From Claveliimonas sp034178805 (lineage in GTDB: Bacteria; Bacillota; Clostridia; Lachnospirales; Lachnospiraceae), in NCBI RefSeq assembly GCF_050314255.1, contig NZ_JBNPMZ010000005.1, positions 1 to 64,000 on the forward strand: a stretch of DNA of 64,000 bases, read 5' to 3'. The position numbers were made by a program, and so were the translations under genes. The notes under the pieces were generated by a model, which was not told where the DNA came from, did no database searches, and saw only the letters and a list, made by a program, of their open reading frames with translations. Below, in pieces: positions 13,954-23,034 of this stretch (position 1 is the first letter of the stretch; the number at the start of each line of letters is the position of its first letter).

Positions 13954-15858
13954 CTACACTAATCTGGATTTTTTAATAGTATCCTGCTTTGGCAGGAATG
14001 GGGACGGACTTCCTGTATAAAAAAGTGTCAGTTTATGCATAGCTCTTGTACAGGCAATATAGAGCAGATTCCTGTCATAATCCGAAGCATAATTTCTGTT
14101 ATCTGCATCAGGTACAATGACTTCATCAAATTCCAGACCCTTCGCCATCCGAATTGACGTAATGGATACACCATTTGTGAACCTGGTACTGTCCTGGGAA
14201 AGTAAATGAACCGAATGCTTTCCGGAAAGCAAGTCATAAAATCTCTTTGCATCTGCGCCCGTCTTTACTACAATTCCCAATGATGCATTTCCTCCCTCTT
14301 CAATTTTTTTAATCAGAGCAGCCATAGAAGCAATCTCACTATCCATATTTTCACAATATATGGATTTCGGCTGTTCCCCATGGCGTTCCACCACTTCAAG
14401 GGATGGCTGATTACAGATTGCTTTTGCAAATTCCATAATCTCATAAGTGGAACGATAGCTTTTATTTAAAGCAACAAACTCTGCATCCTTGTATAATCTT
14501 TTAATTTCATCCAGTGAATGAAGGTGACAGGGATTTAAGACCTGACCAAAATCTCCAAGAATTGTTTTCTGACAGGGATACATCATATTTAAGACAGCAA
14601 ATTGTATCGGTGTGTAATCCTGCATTTCATCAATTACCAGATGCTTCACTGATCTGTTTTCTTCTATACCCTCGAATGCAGCCATCAGATAGAGAAATGG
14701 AAATACATCTTCCCACTCCAATGTTTTCTTTTCAGGTAATTCAAACATATCCTGCGCATCAATATATTGATAGAAATCCTTATACAGGGCAAACGTGTCT
14801 TTTATCATGAGCATTTTATCCAGGCTTTTCATTATGACATTTGCCTTTGGCACTTCCGCCCACATGCCCATCATAGAGCGCAGCTGCTCTCTAATATCTC
14901 CTGCCACAGAAGTCAGACGTTTTTTAACAGGTATTTTTGCATATGCCTTAAATCTCTCGTTAATCCACTCTGCCTGAACAACATGCCCCTGACAAGTATA
15001 ATCCTTCGCCGAAAAAACCCGTTCCGGCATATTGCAAATATATTGATCCAATAACCCGACAAATGCCAGATTGGATTTAAATCTTGCCCGCTTCGCCCAT
15101 GCTTCATCTTCATGCTCCAGTGGATTTTTTTCCGGTTCAAAAGCTATGATCTCTTCCAAAGCATTAGCTACAATATCCTGTAAACTCAGTTCACAAATTG
15201 GTTCTTCTCCTAACTCCGGTATGACACCCGAAATATAATCTGCAAACACCTTGTTAGGTGATAAAATCGTTACATCCTCTGCGGTAATCTGATTTTTGAA
15301 GCGATACAGCAAAAATGCGATACGATGAAGTGCAATGGATGTTTTCCCGGAACCTGCAACCCCCTGTATAATGAGAGTATTGGCTTTCTCGTTACGGATA
15401 ATCACATTCTGCTCCCGCTGGATCGTGGATATAATAGATTTCATCTTTTCATCCGAAGTATGGGCCAGCTCTTTTTGCAGAACCTCATCCTGTACATTTG
15501 TCGAACTCTCAATGGCATATTCCATAATTCCATTCTGTATTTTAAACTGCCGCTTGCGTGTAAGTTCTCCTTCTATCCATCCAAAGGGTGAGTCTTTTAG
15601 CTTTTCCAGCTTTTCACACACTTCCACGGCAAATACACCCGTTCGATCTGTCTGATCCAACAACCGCTCATTTTGAAGTTTTTCATGGCTGTCCATCTCA
15701 TTACGATATTCTGCCATATATCTCTTTGCATCCCGATACTCCTGATCTAACCGCAGGACATCTTCCCTTGCTTCCTTCAATGCAGTGTCAATGATTTTCA
15801 GAGTATAGTTAAGATGCTTAAGTTCGTCCGGAAATAGTATTTTTTCTTGATTTTTCAT
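13954..15858 (-). CDS. helD: HelD-like UvrD-family helicase
   Basis: 634 residues. The N-terminal ~110 residues form a charged coiled coil (LKEAREDVLRLDQEYRDAKR), which in HelD inserts into RNA polymerase. The motor begins with IRNEKANTLIIQGVAGSGKT (Walker A 166-174). Walker B-like HLVIDEMQDYTPIQF, motif III ILGDFGQ, SYRSTYEIMEFA and the late motif ITSIRMAKGLEFDEVIV follow, as does YIACTRAMHKL. HelD frees stalled RNA polymerase and can give rifamycin tolerance in some bacteria. The ATG at 15858 follows GAGG. It shares no operon with the MerR gene, because a terminator separates them. Confidence 0.85.
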   Translation of the reverse strand: MKNQEKILFPDELKHLNYTLKIIDTALKEAREDVLRLDQEYRDAKRYMAEYRNEMDSHEKLQNERLLDQTDRTGVFAVEVCEKLEKLKDSPFGWIEGELTRKRQFKIQNGIMEYAIESSTNVQDEVLQKELAHTSDEKMKSIISTIQREQNVIIRNEKANTLIIQGVAGSGKTSIALHRIAFLLYRFKNQITAEDVTILSPNKVFADYISGVIPELGEEPICELSLQDIVANALEEIIAFEPEKNPLEHEDEAWAKRARFKSNLAFVGLLDQYICNMPERVFSAKDYTCQGHVVQAEWINERFKAYAKIPVKKRLTSVAGDIREQLRSMMGMWAEVPKANVIMKSLDKMLMIKDTFALYKDFYQYIDAQDMFELPEKKTLEWEDVFPFLYLMAAFEGIEENRSVKHLVIDEMQDYTPIQFAVLNMMYPCQKTILGDFGQVLNPCHLHSLDEIKRLYKDAEFVALNKSYRSTYEIMEFAKAICNQPSLEVVERHGEQPKSIYCENMDSEIASMAALIKKIEEGGNASLGIVVKTGADAKRFYDLLSGKHSVHLLSQDSTRFTNGVSITSIRMAKGLEFDEVIVPDADNRNYASDYDRNLLYIACTRAMHKLTLFYTGSPSPFLPKQDTIKKSRLV

Positions 15859-15908
15859 ATGATTCCTCACTTTCCTGCATACTTTTTCATTTTATCCGAA
15901 AAAGAATA

Positions 15909-15930
15909 CCACCAACACAAAGGTTGGTGG
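15909..15930 (-). terminator. terminator after the double-HTH MerR gene
   Basis: CCACCAAC paired with GTTGGTGG and a 6-base loop, followed on the minus strand by a T-rich run (TATTCTTTTT). It lies 14 bases after the MerR stop. Confidence 0.7.
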
Positions 15931-15943
15931 CATACTGTAGGGT

Positions 15944-16687
15944 TTATGAGTATAATTTTTTCATTTCTTTTAACAAAGCCATGATTTTTCCTGCATTCAT
16001 TTCTGCTTTTGATAGTGATAAGAGGAGTCTGTCACAGGCTGAAATAATATCATCATTTTGTCCGGGTGTATCAAGTATTTCCCGAATATCTGCTTCCGGA
16101 TTTTCCGAGAGCTTTTGCATCATCCGCCTGATTGCTTCAAGAGAATAATTTGCACACCGTAATACTCGAATAATCTTTAATTGTCTGATATCCTCATCGG
16201 TGTATATTCGATACCCATTTTGCCTTCTTTTAATCGTCATAAGACCGTTCATTTCCCAATTGCGAAGCGCATCTACCGAAATATCCAGATACCGGGATAC
16301 TTCTCTTCTCTTCAGGAACAGGTGATTTTCATGTACTTCCCCGTGCAGCATATCCTGTACAATTTCTATCGCTTCTTCCGCACTCGCACGTTCTTTCTTA
16401 AGCTGAATCAGATATTCTTCTGTCTGCCTGATGGCTCCGTCAAAATCACATTTTGCACAGGTTTTGATCATATCGACTATTTGCTTTCTCAGGCCATTTT
16501 GCAGTATCTCAATTTCAAACCCAAGACGCGCTACCTGTATTTGATAGAGGTGTAGATCGGTGAATACACGATACCCGTTTTCTTCCCGGACTGGTTTTGT
16601 AATTAATCCCCATTTCTCATAAAAACGCACTGTATTGGGATGTATTCCCATCATCTGTGCAACTTCGGATGTTCTGTATTTTTTCAA
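15944..16687 (-). CDS. MerR-family regulator with two DNA-binding domains
   Basis: 247 residues. The first MerR winged helix is at residues 3-70 (YRTSEVAQMMGIHPNTVRFYEKWGLI). The second is at about 123-190 (LFLKRREVSRYLDISVDALRNWEMNGLM, NGYRIYTDEDIRQLKII). A helical linker with two cysteines (CAKCDFDG) joins them. Most MerR proteins have one such domain and pair as dimers, so this tandem form may bind DNA as a monomer or bridge two sites. The CxKC pair could bind metal or sense redox state (inference). Confidence 0.85.
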   Translation of the reverse strand: MKKYRTSEVAQMMGIHPNTVRFYEKWGLITKPVREENGYRVFTDLHLYQIQVARLGFEIEILQNGLRKQIVDMIKTCAKCDFDGAIRQTEEYLIQLKKERASAEEAIEIVQDMLHGEVHENHLFLKRREVSRYLDISVDALRNWEMNGLMTIKRRQNGYRIYTDEDIRQLKIIRVLRCANYSLEAIRRMMQKLSENPEADIREILDTPGQNDDIISACDRLLLSLSKAEMNAGKIMALLKEMKKLYS

Positions 16688-16715
16688 CTAATCTCCTCTC
16701 CGGTTACTTTTCCTG

Positions 16716-19220
16716 TTATTGAATTCGTCCAAACCTGTCCAGATTGCACGCAATTGCTTTTACAACCTCTTCCATGATAATTGGTTTTGACAAATGCCCA
16801 TTCATGCCGGCATCCAGGGATGCCTGAACATCCTCGGCAAAAGCGTTGGCTGTCATAGCTATGATAGGAATCTGTCGGGCATCCGGACGCCCCTTGATAG
16901 TACGGATGGCTTCGGTAGCTTCATAACCGTTCATTTCCGGCATCATAATATCCATGAAGATCAGGTCGAAGGTATTCGGCGGGTTTTCTGAAAATGTTCT
17001 CACAGCTTCAGTACCATCAGATACTCTGGTAACCCGGATTCCCAAATCCTCCATCTGAACCATCGCAATCTCCGCATTCAGGTCATTATCCTCCGCCAGC
17101 AGAATTTTTACACCAATCAAATCTGCATTTGCATCGGAATAATCCTGTTTCTGAACCCTGCTTTCATCGATCAGTTCCATAGGAATCTCCACCGTGAAGG
17201 TTGATCCCTCACCCTTTTTACTCTCCACAAATATCTTGCCGCCCATCAAGTCTACATAGCGCTTTGTAATTGCCATACCCAGACCGGTTCCCTTGTACTG
17301 TGTACGCGCACCATTTTCCTCCTGAGAAAACTCATCAAAAATGTGATTTACAAACTCTTCACTCATGCCCACGCCGGTATCTGCGATACGGTAGCACACC
17401 ACCATATGTTGTTCATCTTCACCGGGATGATAGCTGGCTTCAAAGATTATGCTGCCTCCATCCTCCGTGAATTTCACTGCATTTCCAAGGATATTCACCA
17501 GTACCTCCCGGATACGCACGGCATCGGCCAGTACATAAGGCGTTGCCGGTTCTGCCAGGTTTGTACGGAATGTAATATTACGATTAGACAGGAATCCATA
17601 CATAATACCGATTACCGTATCTGCAACTGTCGTGATATCAACAGGAGTGGGAACGAATTTGATTTTACCACTTTCAATACGGCTGATATCCAGTACATCA
17701 TTTATGAGCGTCAGCAGATGCTCGGAGCTTTCTCCAATCTTTTCCAGACAACCTTTTACTTCCGGCTTTGGATGATGTTTCATCGCGATGTTGGTAAAAC
17801 CAATGATAGCATTCATAGGTGTACGGATATCGTGAGACATATTGTTCAGGAAGGCTGTCTTTGCACGGCTGGCATTTTCTGCGGTATGGACTGCGTCCTC
17901 CAGCTTCTGATTGATAATCTTGTCCCCGGTACGGTCAGACAAATCCAAAACATATTTTTTCTCACCCTGGATGTCCGTGCAAAATACTACCACACGGAAC
18001 CATCGAACCTCACCGGTCTTCTGATGAATATATTCCCGATCCCACTCACATTGCTCTCCGGGCTGAACCGTTGACATCTGATCCAGTACATGAATCTTCT
18101 CATCCTTCTTTATCAGATACTCAAGTTCATAAATATCCTCAAGAACCTTTTCCTGGGAAATGCCTACCAGTTTCTCAATATTAGGACTTACATATTCCAC
18201 ACAGAATTTTTTTGCATCCACCATCAGGAAAACATCGTCCACATTGATAGACAGCTTTGAGAACAGTTCATCACGGGCAAGAAGTTCGTTATCTTTTCGC
18301 CTTAGTTTCTGTCGGTTCTGCTGGATTACAAACAAAAGAACCAAAAGCGCCAGAACAGCGGCAATTCCACCCACCACAAACATGGTAGTGGATTGAAGCT
18401 TATTCATGCTGGCATTCACCACATCAGCAGGTACAATTCCCAGAACCATCCAGTCCTGAAAATTTGCAGACTCATAAATCAGATAATACTTTCTGTCATT
18501 TACCTCAAATACCAGGTCACCGGAATTCCCCTCCAGAAATTCTGTTTCCAGAGCAGCAATCTCCTCATCAGTAAGATGGGCTGATTGCCTCAGCATAGCC
18601 AGGATATTCCGTGTGTTTTTCATGTCCTCGCTGCCGTTATCTACAACAATCCTGCCATCCGGCAGAACCGCAAAAGTGCTGGCCTGTCCATCGAAAGCAG
18701 AAATCTTCAACGCTTCCACCATATCAGAATTGTTAAAGGTAATGGCAATCGCCTCATATACAAAATCCTGGTAAGAGCCCTGTTCAATGGGAATGGCAAA
18801 TACCATGATCTCAGGCTTATCCGGGACAACGGAATTCGCCACCACCGGCTGATCATCCAGAATCAAATCCGAAAGCTTTCTGCCCAAATCCAGATAACCC
18901 CTCTGTCCCTCCATTGAGAGATATTCACCGTCCCGGGAAATAAAATAAAAATCTGTAAAATTGCTCTCTTCCCTCGCCTGCTTCACATAGGCCGCAATAT
19001 CTTCTTCATTTTCCGCAGTTTCCAGATAGGGTTCCCACATTCGCATACGACTCCAGTTTACGGAAACCAGATTGTATAACGCCTGATTTGCCTGATGAAA
19101 TATCTCCACAAGGTGAGCAGTGCTTTCTTCATAAATCGTCTTTGATACAAAACCAAAGAAAGTAAAGCCGGAACTAATCACCCCTACTGCCAATACAAGT
19201 GTAAGTAATAATACAATCAA
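16716..19220 (-). CDS. hybrid sensor histidine kinase with C-terminal receiver
   Basis: 834 residues from the TTG at 19220. TM1 spans 1-23, an extracellular cache-like sensor about 25-270, and TM2 about 279-300. A PAS domain lies at about 325-430, and HisKA has His463 in NNMSHDIRTPMNAIIGF. The GHKL ATPase (GNAVKFTEDGGSI, DTGVGMSEEFV, GTGLGMAITKRYVDLMGG) precedes a receiver with IFMDIMMPEMNGYEATEAIR. The only good ribosome site (GGAGG, 19242-19246) serves an ATG at 19237 that is one base out of frame. One more A in the AAAAA run at 19225-19229 would give MSRKKRLIVLLL, a natural basic start before TM1. The 5' end may therefore be damaged. It lies next to a solute-binding lipoprotein and an HTH-receiver protein. 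Confidence 0.82.
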   Translation of the reverse strand: MIVLLLTLVLAVGVISSGFTFFGFVSKTIYEESTAHLVEIFHQANQALYNLVSVNWSRMRMWEPYLETAENEEDIAAYVKQAREESNFTDFYFISRDGEYLSMEGQRGYLDLGRKLSDLILDDQPVVANSVVPDKPEIMVFAIPIEQGSYQDFVYEAIAITFNNSDMVEALKISAFDGQASTFAVLPDGRIVVDNGSEDMKNTRNILAMLRQSAHLTDEEIAALETEFLEGNSGDLVFEVNDRKYYLIYESANFQDWMVLGIVPADVVNASMNKLQSTTMFVVGGIAAVLALLVLLFVIQQNRQKLRRKDNELLARDELFSKLSINVDDVFLMVDAKKFCVEYVSPNIEKLVGISQEKVLEDIYELEYLIKKDEKIHVLDQMSTVQPGEQCEWDREYIHQKTGEVRWFRVVVFCTDIQGEKKYVLDLSDRTGDKIINQKLEDAVHTAENASRAKTAFLNNMSHDIRTPMNAIIGFTNIAMKHHPKPEVKGCLEKIGESSEHLLTLINDVLDISRIESGKIKFVPTPVDITTVADTVIGIMYGFLSNRNITFRTNLAEPATPYVLADAVRIREVLVNILGNAVKFTEDGGSIIFEASYHPGEDEQHMVVCYRIADTGVGMSEEFVNHIFDEFSQEENGARTQYKGTGLGMAITKRYVDLMGGKIFVESKKGEGSTFTVEIPMELIDESRVQKQDYSDANADLIGVKILLAEDNDLNAEIAMVQMEDLGIRVTRVSDGTEAVRTFSENPPNTFDLIFMDIMMPEMNGYEATEAIRTIKGRPDARQIPIIAMTANAFAEDVQASLDAGMNGHLSKPIIMEEVVKAIACNLDRFGRIQ

Positions 19221-19265
19221 TCGCTTTTTCGTGACATCCGACCTCCTTTCGGCTTTTTCTGATTC

Positions 19266-21158
19266 TTATTTACTCTGTTTAATCGTCACATACTCTGTCG
19301 GCTCCAGAAACTGTTTCGTTTTTTCCAGAGCTTCCTGAATATATTCCTGACTCGTGAAATCATTTACAATATAATCTTCTCTCTTAGCCTTCAGATCCTC
19401 AGGCATCGGGCAATTGCAGAAGGTTGGATGTTCCAGATAAGTATCTGCACCCACCAGCATCACCATATATACGGCATCATCATCCAGTGGCTTACCATTT
19501 ATCGTAATATCATCCAAAGTAAACTTACCATACTCCTTCTCCGTAACGGTGTATTCCAGACCACCGGTAACCGGCATCTGGTTTCGGTGACGGATAGGGT
19601 TGGAGCCGTCCTCCTTCACATTCACCAGCCATTCCATGATACGACGTACTTCTGCTCCGGTGTACTCACCACGATACAGGGCGTTACGGAAGGTCATAAT
19701 CCACTTCACCTGCTGCATAGTGTAATCTCCCTCAAAAATAGGAGAACTTGCAACACTGGCATAACCAATCACGATATCCTCTTCATTTACCGTCCGAAGA
19801 GTGTTTATCAGAGAGGACGCTGCCTGACTTCCGTGTACGCCAAAGTCATTTGAATAAGCCGTTTTTTGTGTAAATATTACTTCTTCGGCTTCCGGGTTAC
19901 TGTAGTCTGTAATCTGGTTATTAAAATCCTCGTATGCCTCCCGGGCACCATACTCACCCTTTATCATCTTGTGTCCTACATCCTGAGAGACAGCAAACAC
20001 CTCCGTGGATGCCAGGCGCATATACAGGTGATTGCTGTCAATACAATTCTGTACATACTGAAGCGCATCAGAGGAATCGATCTTTACTTCCTTATTATAA
20101 GACAGGACGGAAGTACCGGCAGCAACATGCTTCTGGCCTTCCTCGCTGAAAACGGCCATCAGAACCTTCATTACAGCTTCCTTCTTAGCCTCGTCCTCTT
20201 CTACCTTTTTGGAAACAGCCAGCTGACACATCGGATAAGTCAAAAGCCAATTATCCTCGGATGTTTCTCCAAAATAGGGCAGCATAATACTGTTTAAACC
20301 GTCTTCTTTTGTAATGCTATCTGCCAGAGCCGCCGTATTACGAACCATGGCAGTCTTCCCTGCACGGTAAGCCTCGGTCACAGGAGTGAACTGTAGCTCC
20401 TCATCTCCGGGCTGGACGCGAACATCTTTTAAAAATTGCTCATATTTTTCAAAAACTTTTGGCCACACCGTATCATCCAGACCCACCTGAGAATCTTCGG
20501 TCTCACTTTCGTAGTCCATACGCCACTGTGTACCCTCGAGACTCATCAGTTCCGGAATAGCACATCCCTGCATAGTTTCCAGACAACTGTAATCATAGTA
20601 CCAGTCTGTCTGAAACCCCTTGATTCCCAATGCCTCGAAGGCATCAATAGTTGCCACAAACTCAGAATAATTGGTAGGCAGAGGAATATTGTACTGGTCA
20701 AACAGATCTTTATTTGCCATAATACAGTCCACTTCGGCACACATAGGAAGCCAGCGGATCGCACCACTGTTTTCACGGTTCACATCCAGGTAACTGCTAT
20801 AGAAGGTGCCAGCCACCTCTGATGTACTCAAATCCATCAGATGCTCTGACAGAGCCGCAGCATCATTCAAAGAGAACCGGCGGCAGGTAATGATGTCCGG
20901 CATCTCCTCTCCCCGTGCAAGCAGATCCTTATAGTAATCCATAGTATTAAAACTCTGTACAAATGTAAAATTAATATCCGGGAACTTCTGCTCCAGCCAT
21001 GGCGTCAGCTCCTTGAACATGGAACGATCCCACATATACATACTGATAGAAATCCTCCCATCATCTTCGGTGTTTTCTTTCTGGCTTGAACAGCCTGCAA
21101 ACAAGCTCAACAGCATTACTCCAACGAGCAGCAGACTAATCAGTCTCTTCTTTTTCAT
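19266..21158 (-). CDS. extracellular solute-binding lipoprotein with an extra C-terminal domain
   Basis: 630 residues. The signal peptide and lipobox LLSLFAGCSS put the lipidated cysteine near residue 23. Residues about 35-410 look like a family 1 (sugar-type) ABC binding protein. The remaining ~190 residues (SLINTLRTVNEEDIVIGYAS to NGKPLDDDAVYMVMLVGADT) resemble the C-terminal domain of secreted 5'-nucleotidases. No transporter permease or ATPase is adjacent; the neighbours are a hybrid kinase and an HTH-receiver. The protein therefore probably serves as a ligand-binding co-sensor rather than in uptake. Confidence 0.78.
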   Translation of the reverse strand: MKKKRLISLLLVGVMLLSLFAGCSSQKENTEDDGRISISMYMWDRSMFKELTPWLEQKFPDINFTFVQSFNTMDYYKDLLARGEEMPDIITCRRFSLNDAAALSEHLMDLSTSEVAGTFYSSYLDVNRENSGAIRWLPMCAEVDCIMANKDLFDQYNIPLPTNYSEFVATIDAFEALGIKGFQTDWYYDYSCLETMQGCAIPELMSLEGTQWRMDYESETEDSQVGLDDTVWPKVFEKYEQFLKDVRVQPGDEELQFTPVTEAYRAGKTAMVRNTAALADSITKEDGLNSIMLPYFGETSEDNWLLTYPMCQLAVSKKVEEDEAKKEAVMKVLMAVFSEEGQKHVAAGTSVLSYNKEVKIDSSDALQYVQNCIDSNHLYMRLASTEVFAVSQDVGHKMIKGEYGAREAYEDFNNQITDYSNPEAEEVIFTQKTAYSNDFGVHGSQAASSLINTLRTVNEEDIVIGYASVASSPIFEGDYTMQQVKWIMTFRNALYRGEYTGAEVRRIMEWLVNVKEDGSNPIRHRNQMPVTGGLEYTVTEKEYGKFTLDDITINGKPLDDDAVYMVMLVGADTYLEHPTFCNCPMPEDLKAKREDYIVNDFTSQEYIQEALEKTKQFLEPTEYVTIKQSK

Positions 21159-21181
21159 CTCTTTTCTCCTTTGAATAACAA

Positions 21182-22063
21182 TTAATTAAATCTTGCCATA
21201 CTTCTCAGCAAACGTGCTGAATTTACGGGCTTTACAAGGAAATCATCCATTCCCACAACGGTTGCTCTCGCCCGGTTTTCAGGCACGGCATTTGCTGTAA
21301 GAGCAATAATGGGGATATTTGCCCGAATTCTATTCGGAAGTTTTCGGATCTTCACGGTTGCCTCATATCCATCCATCATTGGCATTTCAATATCCATTAA
21401 AATGAAATGATAGTAACCGGGCTCCTTTGCCTGCACGTATGCAACAGCTTCATTTCCGTTACCGGCTTCCTCAACTATGAGGCCCCGATCCATGAGAATT
21501 TCTTTCAAAACTTCACGATTTAGTTCGTTGTCATCCACAATGAGAACTCTTTTTCCTGCCAGCATCTCAATGTCTTCCGGTTCGTTTACAGGCGTCCCAT
21601 CATTCGGCTCTTCACCCAGGGCATAAGCTATAATTAATTCCATACTGTAGAGAACAGACTGTATCTTATTAAGATATTGCTCTGCTTTGGAACCATATCT
21701 CTCACCCATCTCAACATATCCAATCGCACTGCTCAGTTCGGCCCGCAGATCCCTTAAAGATTTTCGGCGGAATTCCGCTGCTTTTCTCTCTACTTCCAAT
21801 TCTTTTTCCTGCAGCTCCATTTTTTCGAGCAGCAACTCATGATTCGCCTGTGAACTTTGGGTATTACCGTCCGGATATTGAAGGTCAAAAGCAATCGTAA
21901 CCCCCAACACATCCAGGCATTTCTGAAGTTCTTTGAATGTCATGGTGTCCTGGGAAAGCTTTCTATACAGAGAAGACGGGAGCATTCCCATCCTTTTTGC
22001 AAGATCTGCTTTTGTAACTCCAAGCTCATTACAAACGTTATTGATTATTTCTGCCGTATTCAT
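21182..22063 (-). CDS. HTH-receiver protein (N-terminal HTH, C-terminal receiver)
   Basis: 293 residues. Residues about 5-60 are an XRE-like HTH (VCNELGVTKADLAKRMGMLP, SSLYRKLSQDTMTFKELQKC). A coiled-coil linker runs about 75-115. Residues 171-290 are a receiver (RVLIVDDNELNREVLKEIL) with phosphoacceptor Asp224 in FILMDIEMP and conserved Lys in FLVKPVN. Response regulators nearly always put the receiver first, so the order is reversed. The ATG at 22063 is chosen because a promoter (TTGTAG/TATACT) ends just upstream and the open frame beyond it is mobile-element debris. It is the likely partner of the hybrid kinase. Confidence 0.8.
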   Translation of the reverse strand: MNTAEIINNVCNELGVTKADLAKRMGMLPSSLYRKLSQDTMTFKELQKCLDVLGVTIAFDLQYPDGNTQSSQANHELLLEKMELQEKELEVERKAAEFRRKSLRDLRAELSSAIGYVEMGERYGSKAEQYLNKIQSVLYSMELIIAYALGEEPNDGTPVNEPEDIEMLAGKRVLIVDDNELNREVLKEILMDRGLIVEEAGNGNEAVAYVQAKEPGYYHFILMDIEMPMMDGYEATVKIRKLPNRIRANIPIIALTANAVPENRARATVVGMDDFLVKPVNSARLLRSMARFN

Positions 22064-22102
22064 ATTACCAATCCTATCCTTATGGCGTATTACATTATTG
22101 TT

Positions 22103-22131
22103 AGTATAACATATTTGACATATTTCTACAA
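22103..22131 (-). promoter_or_regulatory. promoter of the HTH-receiver gene
   Basis: TTGTAG (22126-22131) and TATACT (22103-22108), spacing 17 bp, about 40 bases before the ATG at 22063. Confidence 0.55.
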
Positions 22132-22138
22132 GACGGAT

Positions 22139-22312
22139 TAACGCTTTCCACCACATCCATTTCCCATTGGAAATCTTTAAACTGTCATGAGTTCTGGTGG
22201 TGTAGGTATTACCGGAAAAATGAACCAATTCACATGGTTCGTAATTTCTCAGATATGTTAGCAGATCCATTCTCTTTACTTTCTGTACAACTTCTGGTGT
22301 AATATATGGCAT
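22139..22312 (-). pseudogene. fragment of a mobile-element primase-like (CHC2/DUF3991) gene
   Basis: The minus strand from 22312 encodes MPYITPEVVQKVKRMDLLTY, LRNYEPCELVHFSGNTYTTR and THDSLKISNGKWMWW. This is the highly conserved opening of CHC2/Toprim proteins carried by conjugative elements of Clostridia, in which the next residues normally start the zinc-ribbon end and the DUF3991 domain. Here the sequence departs after WMWW and runs into a promoter, and there is no ribosome site in front. It is a dead fragment of about 55 codons, wedged between the toxin's terminator and the HTH-receiver promoter. Confidence 0.7.
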
Positions 22313-22354
22313 AAAAATAGCCAGTCGATTCTCGTCTTTGAAAATCAACTGGCT
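22311..22354 (-). terminator. terminator after the type III toxin
   Basis: AGCCAGT (22319-22325) pairs with ACTGGCT (22348-22354), with a further GATT/AATC pairing inside and a T-rich run (22311-22318) on the minus strand. It lies 23 bases past the toxin stop. Confidence 0.75.
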
Positions 22355-22376
22355 ATGTACAGTATCATCAATTATT

Positions 22377-23021
22377 TTATTTGTTTGCCTCAGCCTTTGG
22401 CAATTTATACGAAGCAGCAACTGCCTCCAGACTTTTATAATTGCAATGGAACTTAAGTACTTTCCCAGATTTCATCTGTTTATCATATATTTTCTTTGCT
22501 TTTTGTTCAATTCCATCCCTAATCTTTTTGCAAAATACGTATTCTTTATATGTTAATACTCTCCAACTATATTCATCCTTTGGCAAATCGGAATCCAATG
22601 TCAAGTCAACATACGAATACACTCCTTCGATAACCGGAATCATCTTTTTTATCTCCAATATGGAGAGAATTCTCTTTTTATAATCCGCATATTCCTCTTT
22701 TGGAATACCTTTCTCACTCAAAACAGATTCATTCGTGATGTCAACAATAATATCATCTTCATCATAAACCGCTGTTTTCATATTGATAATTTCATATATT
22801 CTGTAATATGACTGATTCACATCTGCCCATGTCTTGTGCTTTTCTTTCGCTGATGTGAACGGAATAACATACTTTTTATCGGCATTTGTTACTAAGATTC
22901 CAAGAAAAGGTTTCTTTGCATATTCCGCACTTTTCCTATACATGACCTCACTATCAACTTCATGTAATGCTTTTAAGTACTCTAAATCTACACAAACTAT
23001 TTTAAAATCTTTAAACTTCAT
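22377..23021 (-). CDS. type III toxin-antitoxin endoribonuclease (CptN/ToxN/AbiQ family)
   Basis: 214 residues. The family signature is seen as YVIPFTSAKEKHKTW (51-65) after an N-terminal strand region with VDLEYLKALHEVDSEVMY. The C-terminus is helical (KEYVFCKKIRDGIEQKAKKI). Members cut their own repeat RNA antitoxin and cellular RNAs, and several give abortive phage defence. Upstream on the same strand are a strong promoter, two imperfect RNA repeats and an intrinsic terminator, then AGGAG and this ATG. That is the complete type III layout, in which leaky termination supplies toxin mRNA. The protein is somewhat longer than many ToxN toxins. Confidence 0.88.
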   Translation of the reverse strand: MKFKDFKIVCVDLEYLKALHEVDSEVMYRKSAEYAKKPFLGILVTNADKKYVIPFTSAKEKHKTWADVNQSYYRIYEIINMKTAVYDEDDIIVDITNESVLSEKGIPKEEYADYKKRILSILEIKKMIPVIEGVYSYVDLTLDSDLPKDEYSWRVLTYKEYVFCKKIRDGIEQKAKKIYDKQMKSGKVLKFHCNYKSLEAVAASYKLPKAEANK

Positions 23022-23034
23022 AAGTATTTCTCCT

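Noticed and set aside
16716..22063. A sugar ABC transport operon
   Set aside because: There is a binding lipoprotein but no permease or ATPase; the neighbours are signalling proteins.
22064..22420. A longer N-terminus for the HTH-receiver protein
   Set aside because: The extension crosses the toxin end, a terminator, mobile-element debris and the promoter of the gene; the ATG at 22063 is enough.
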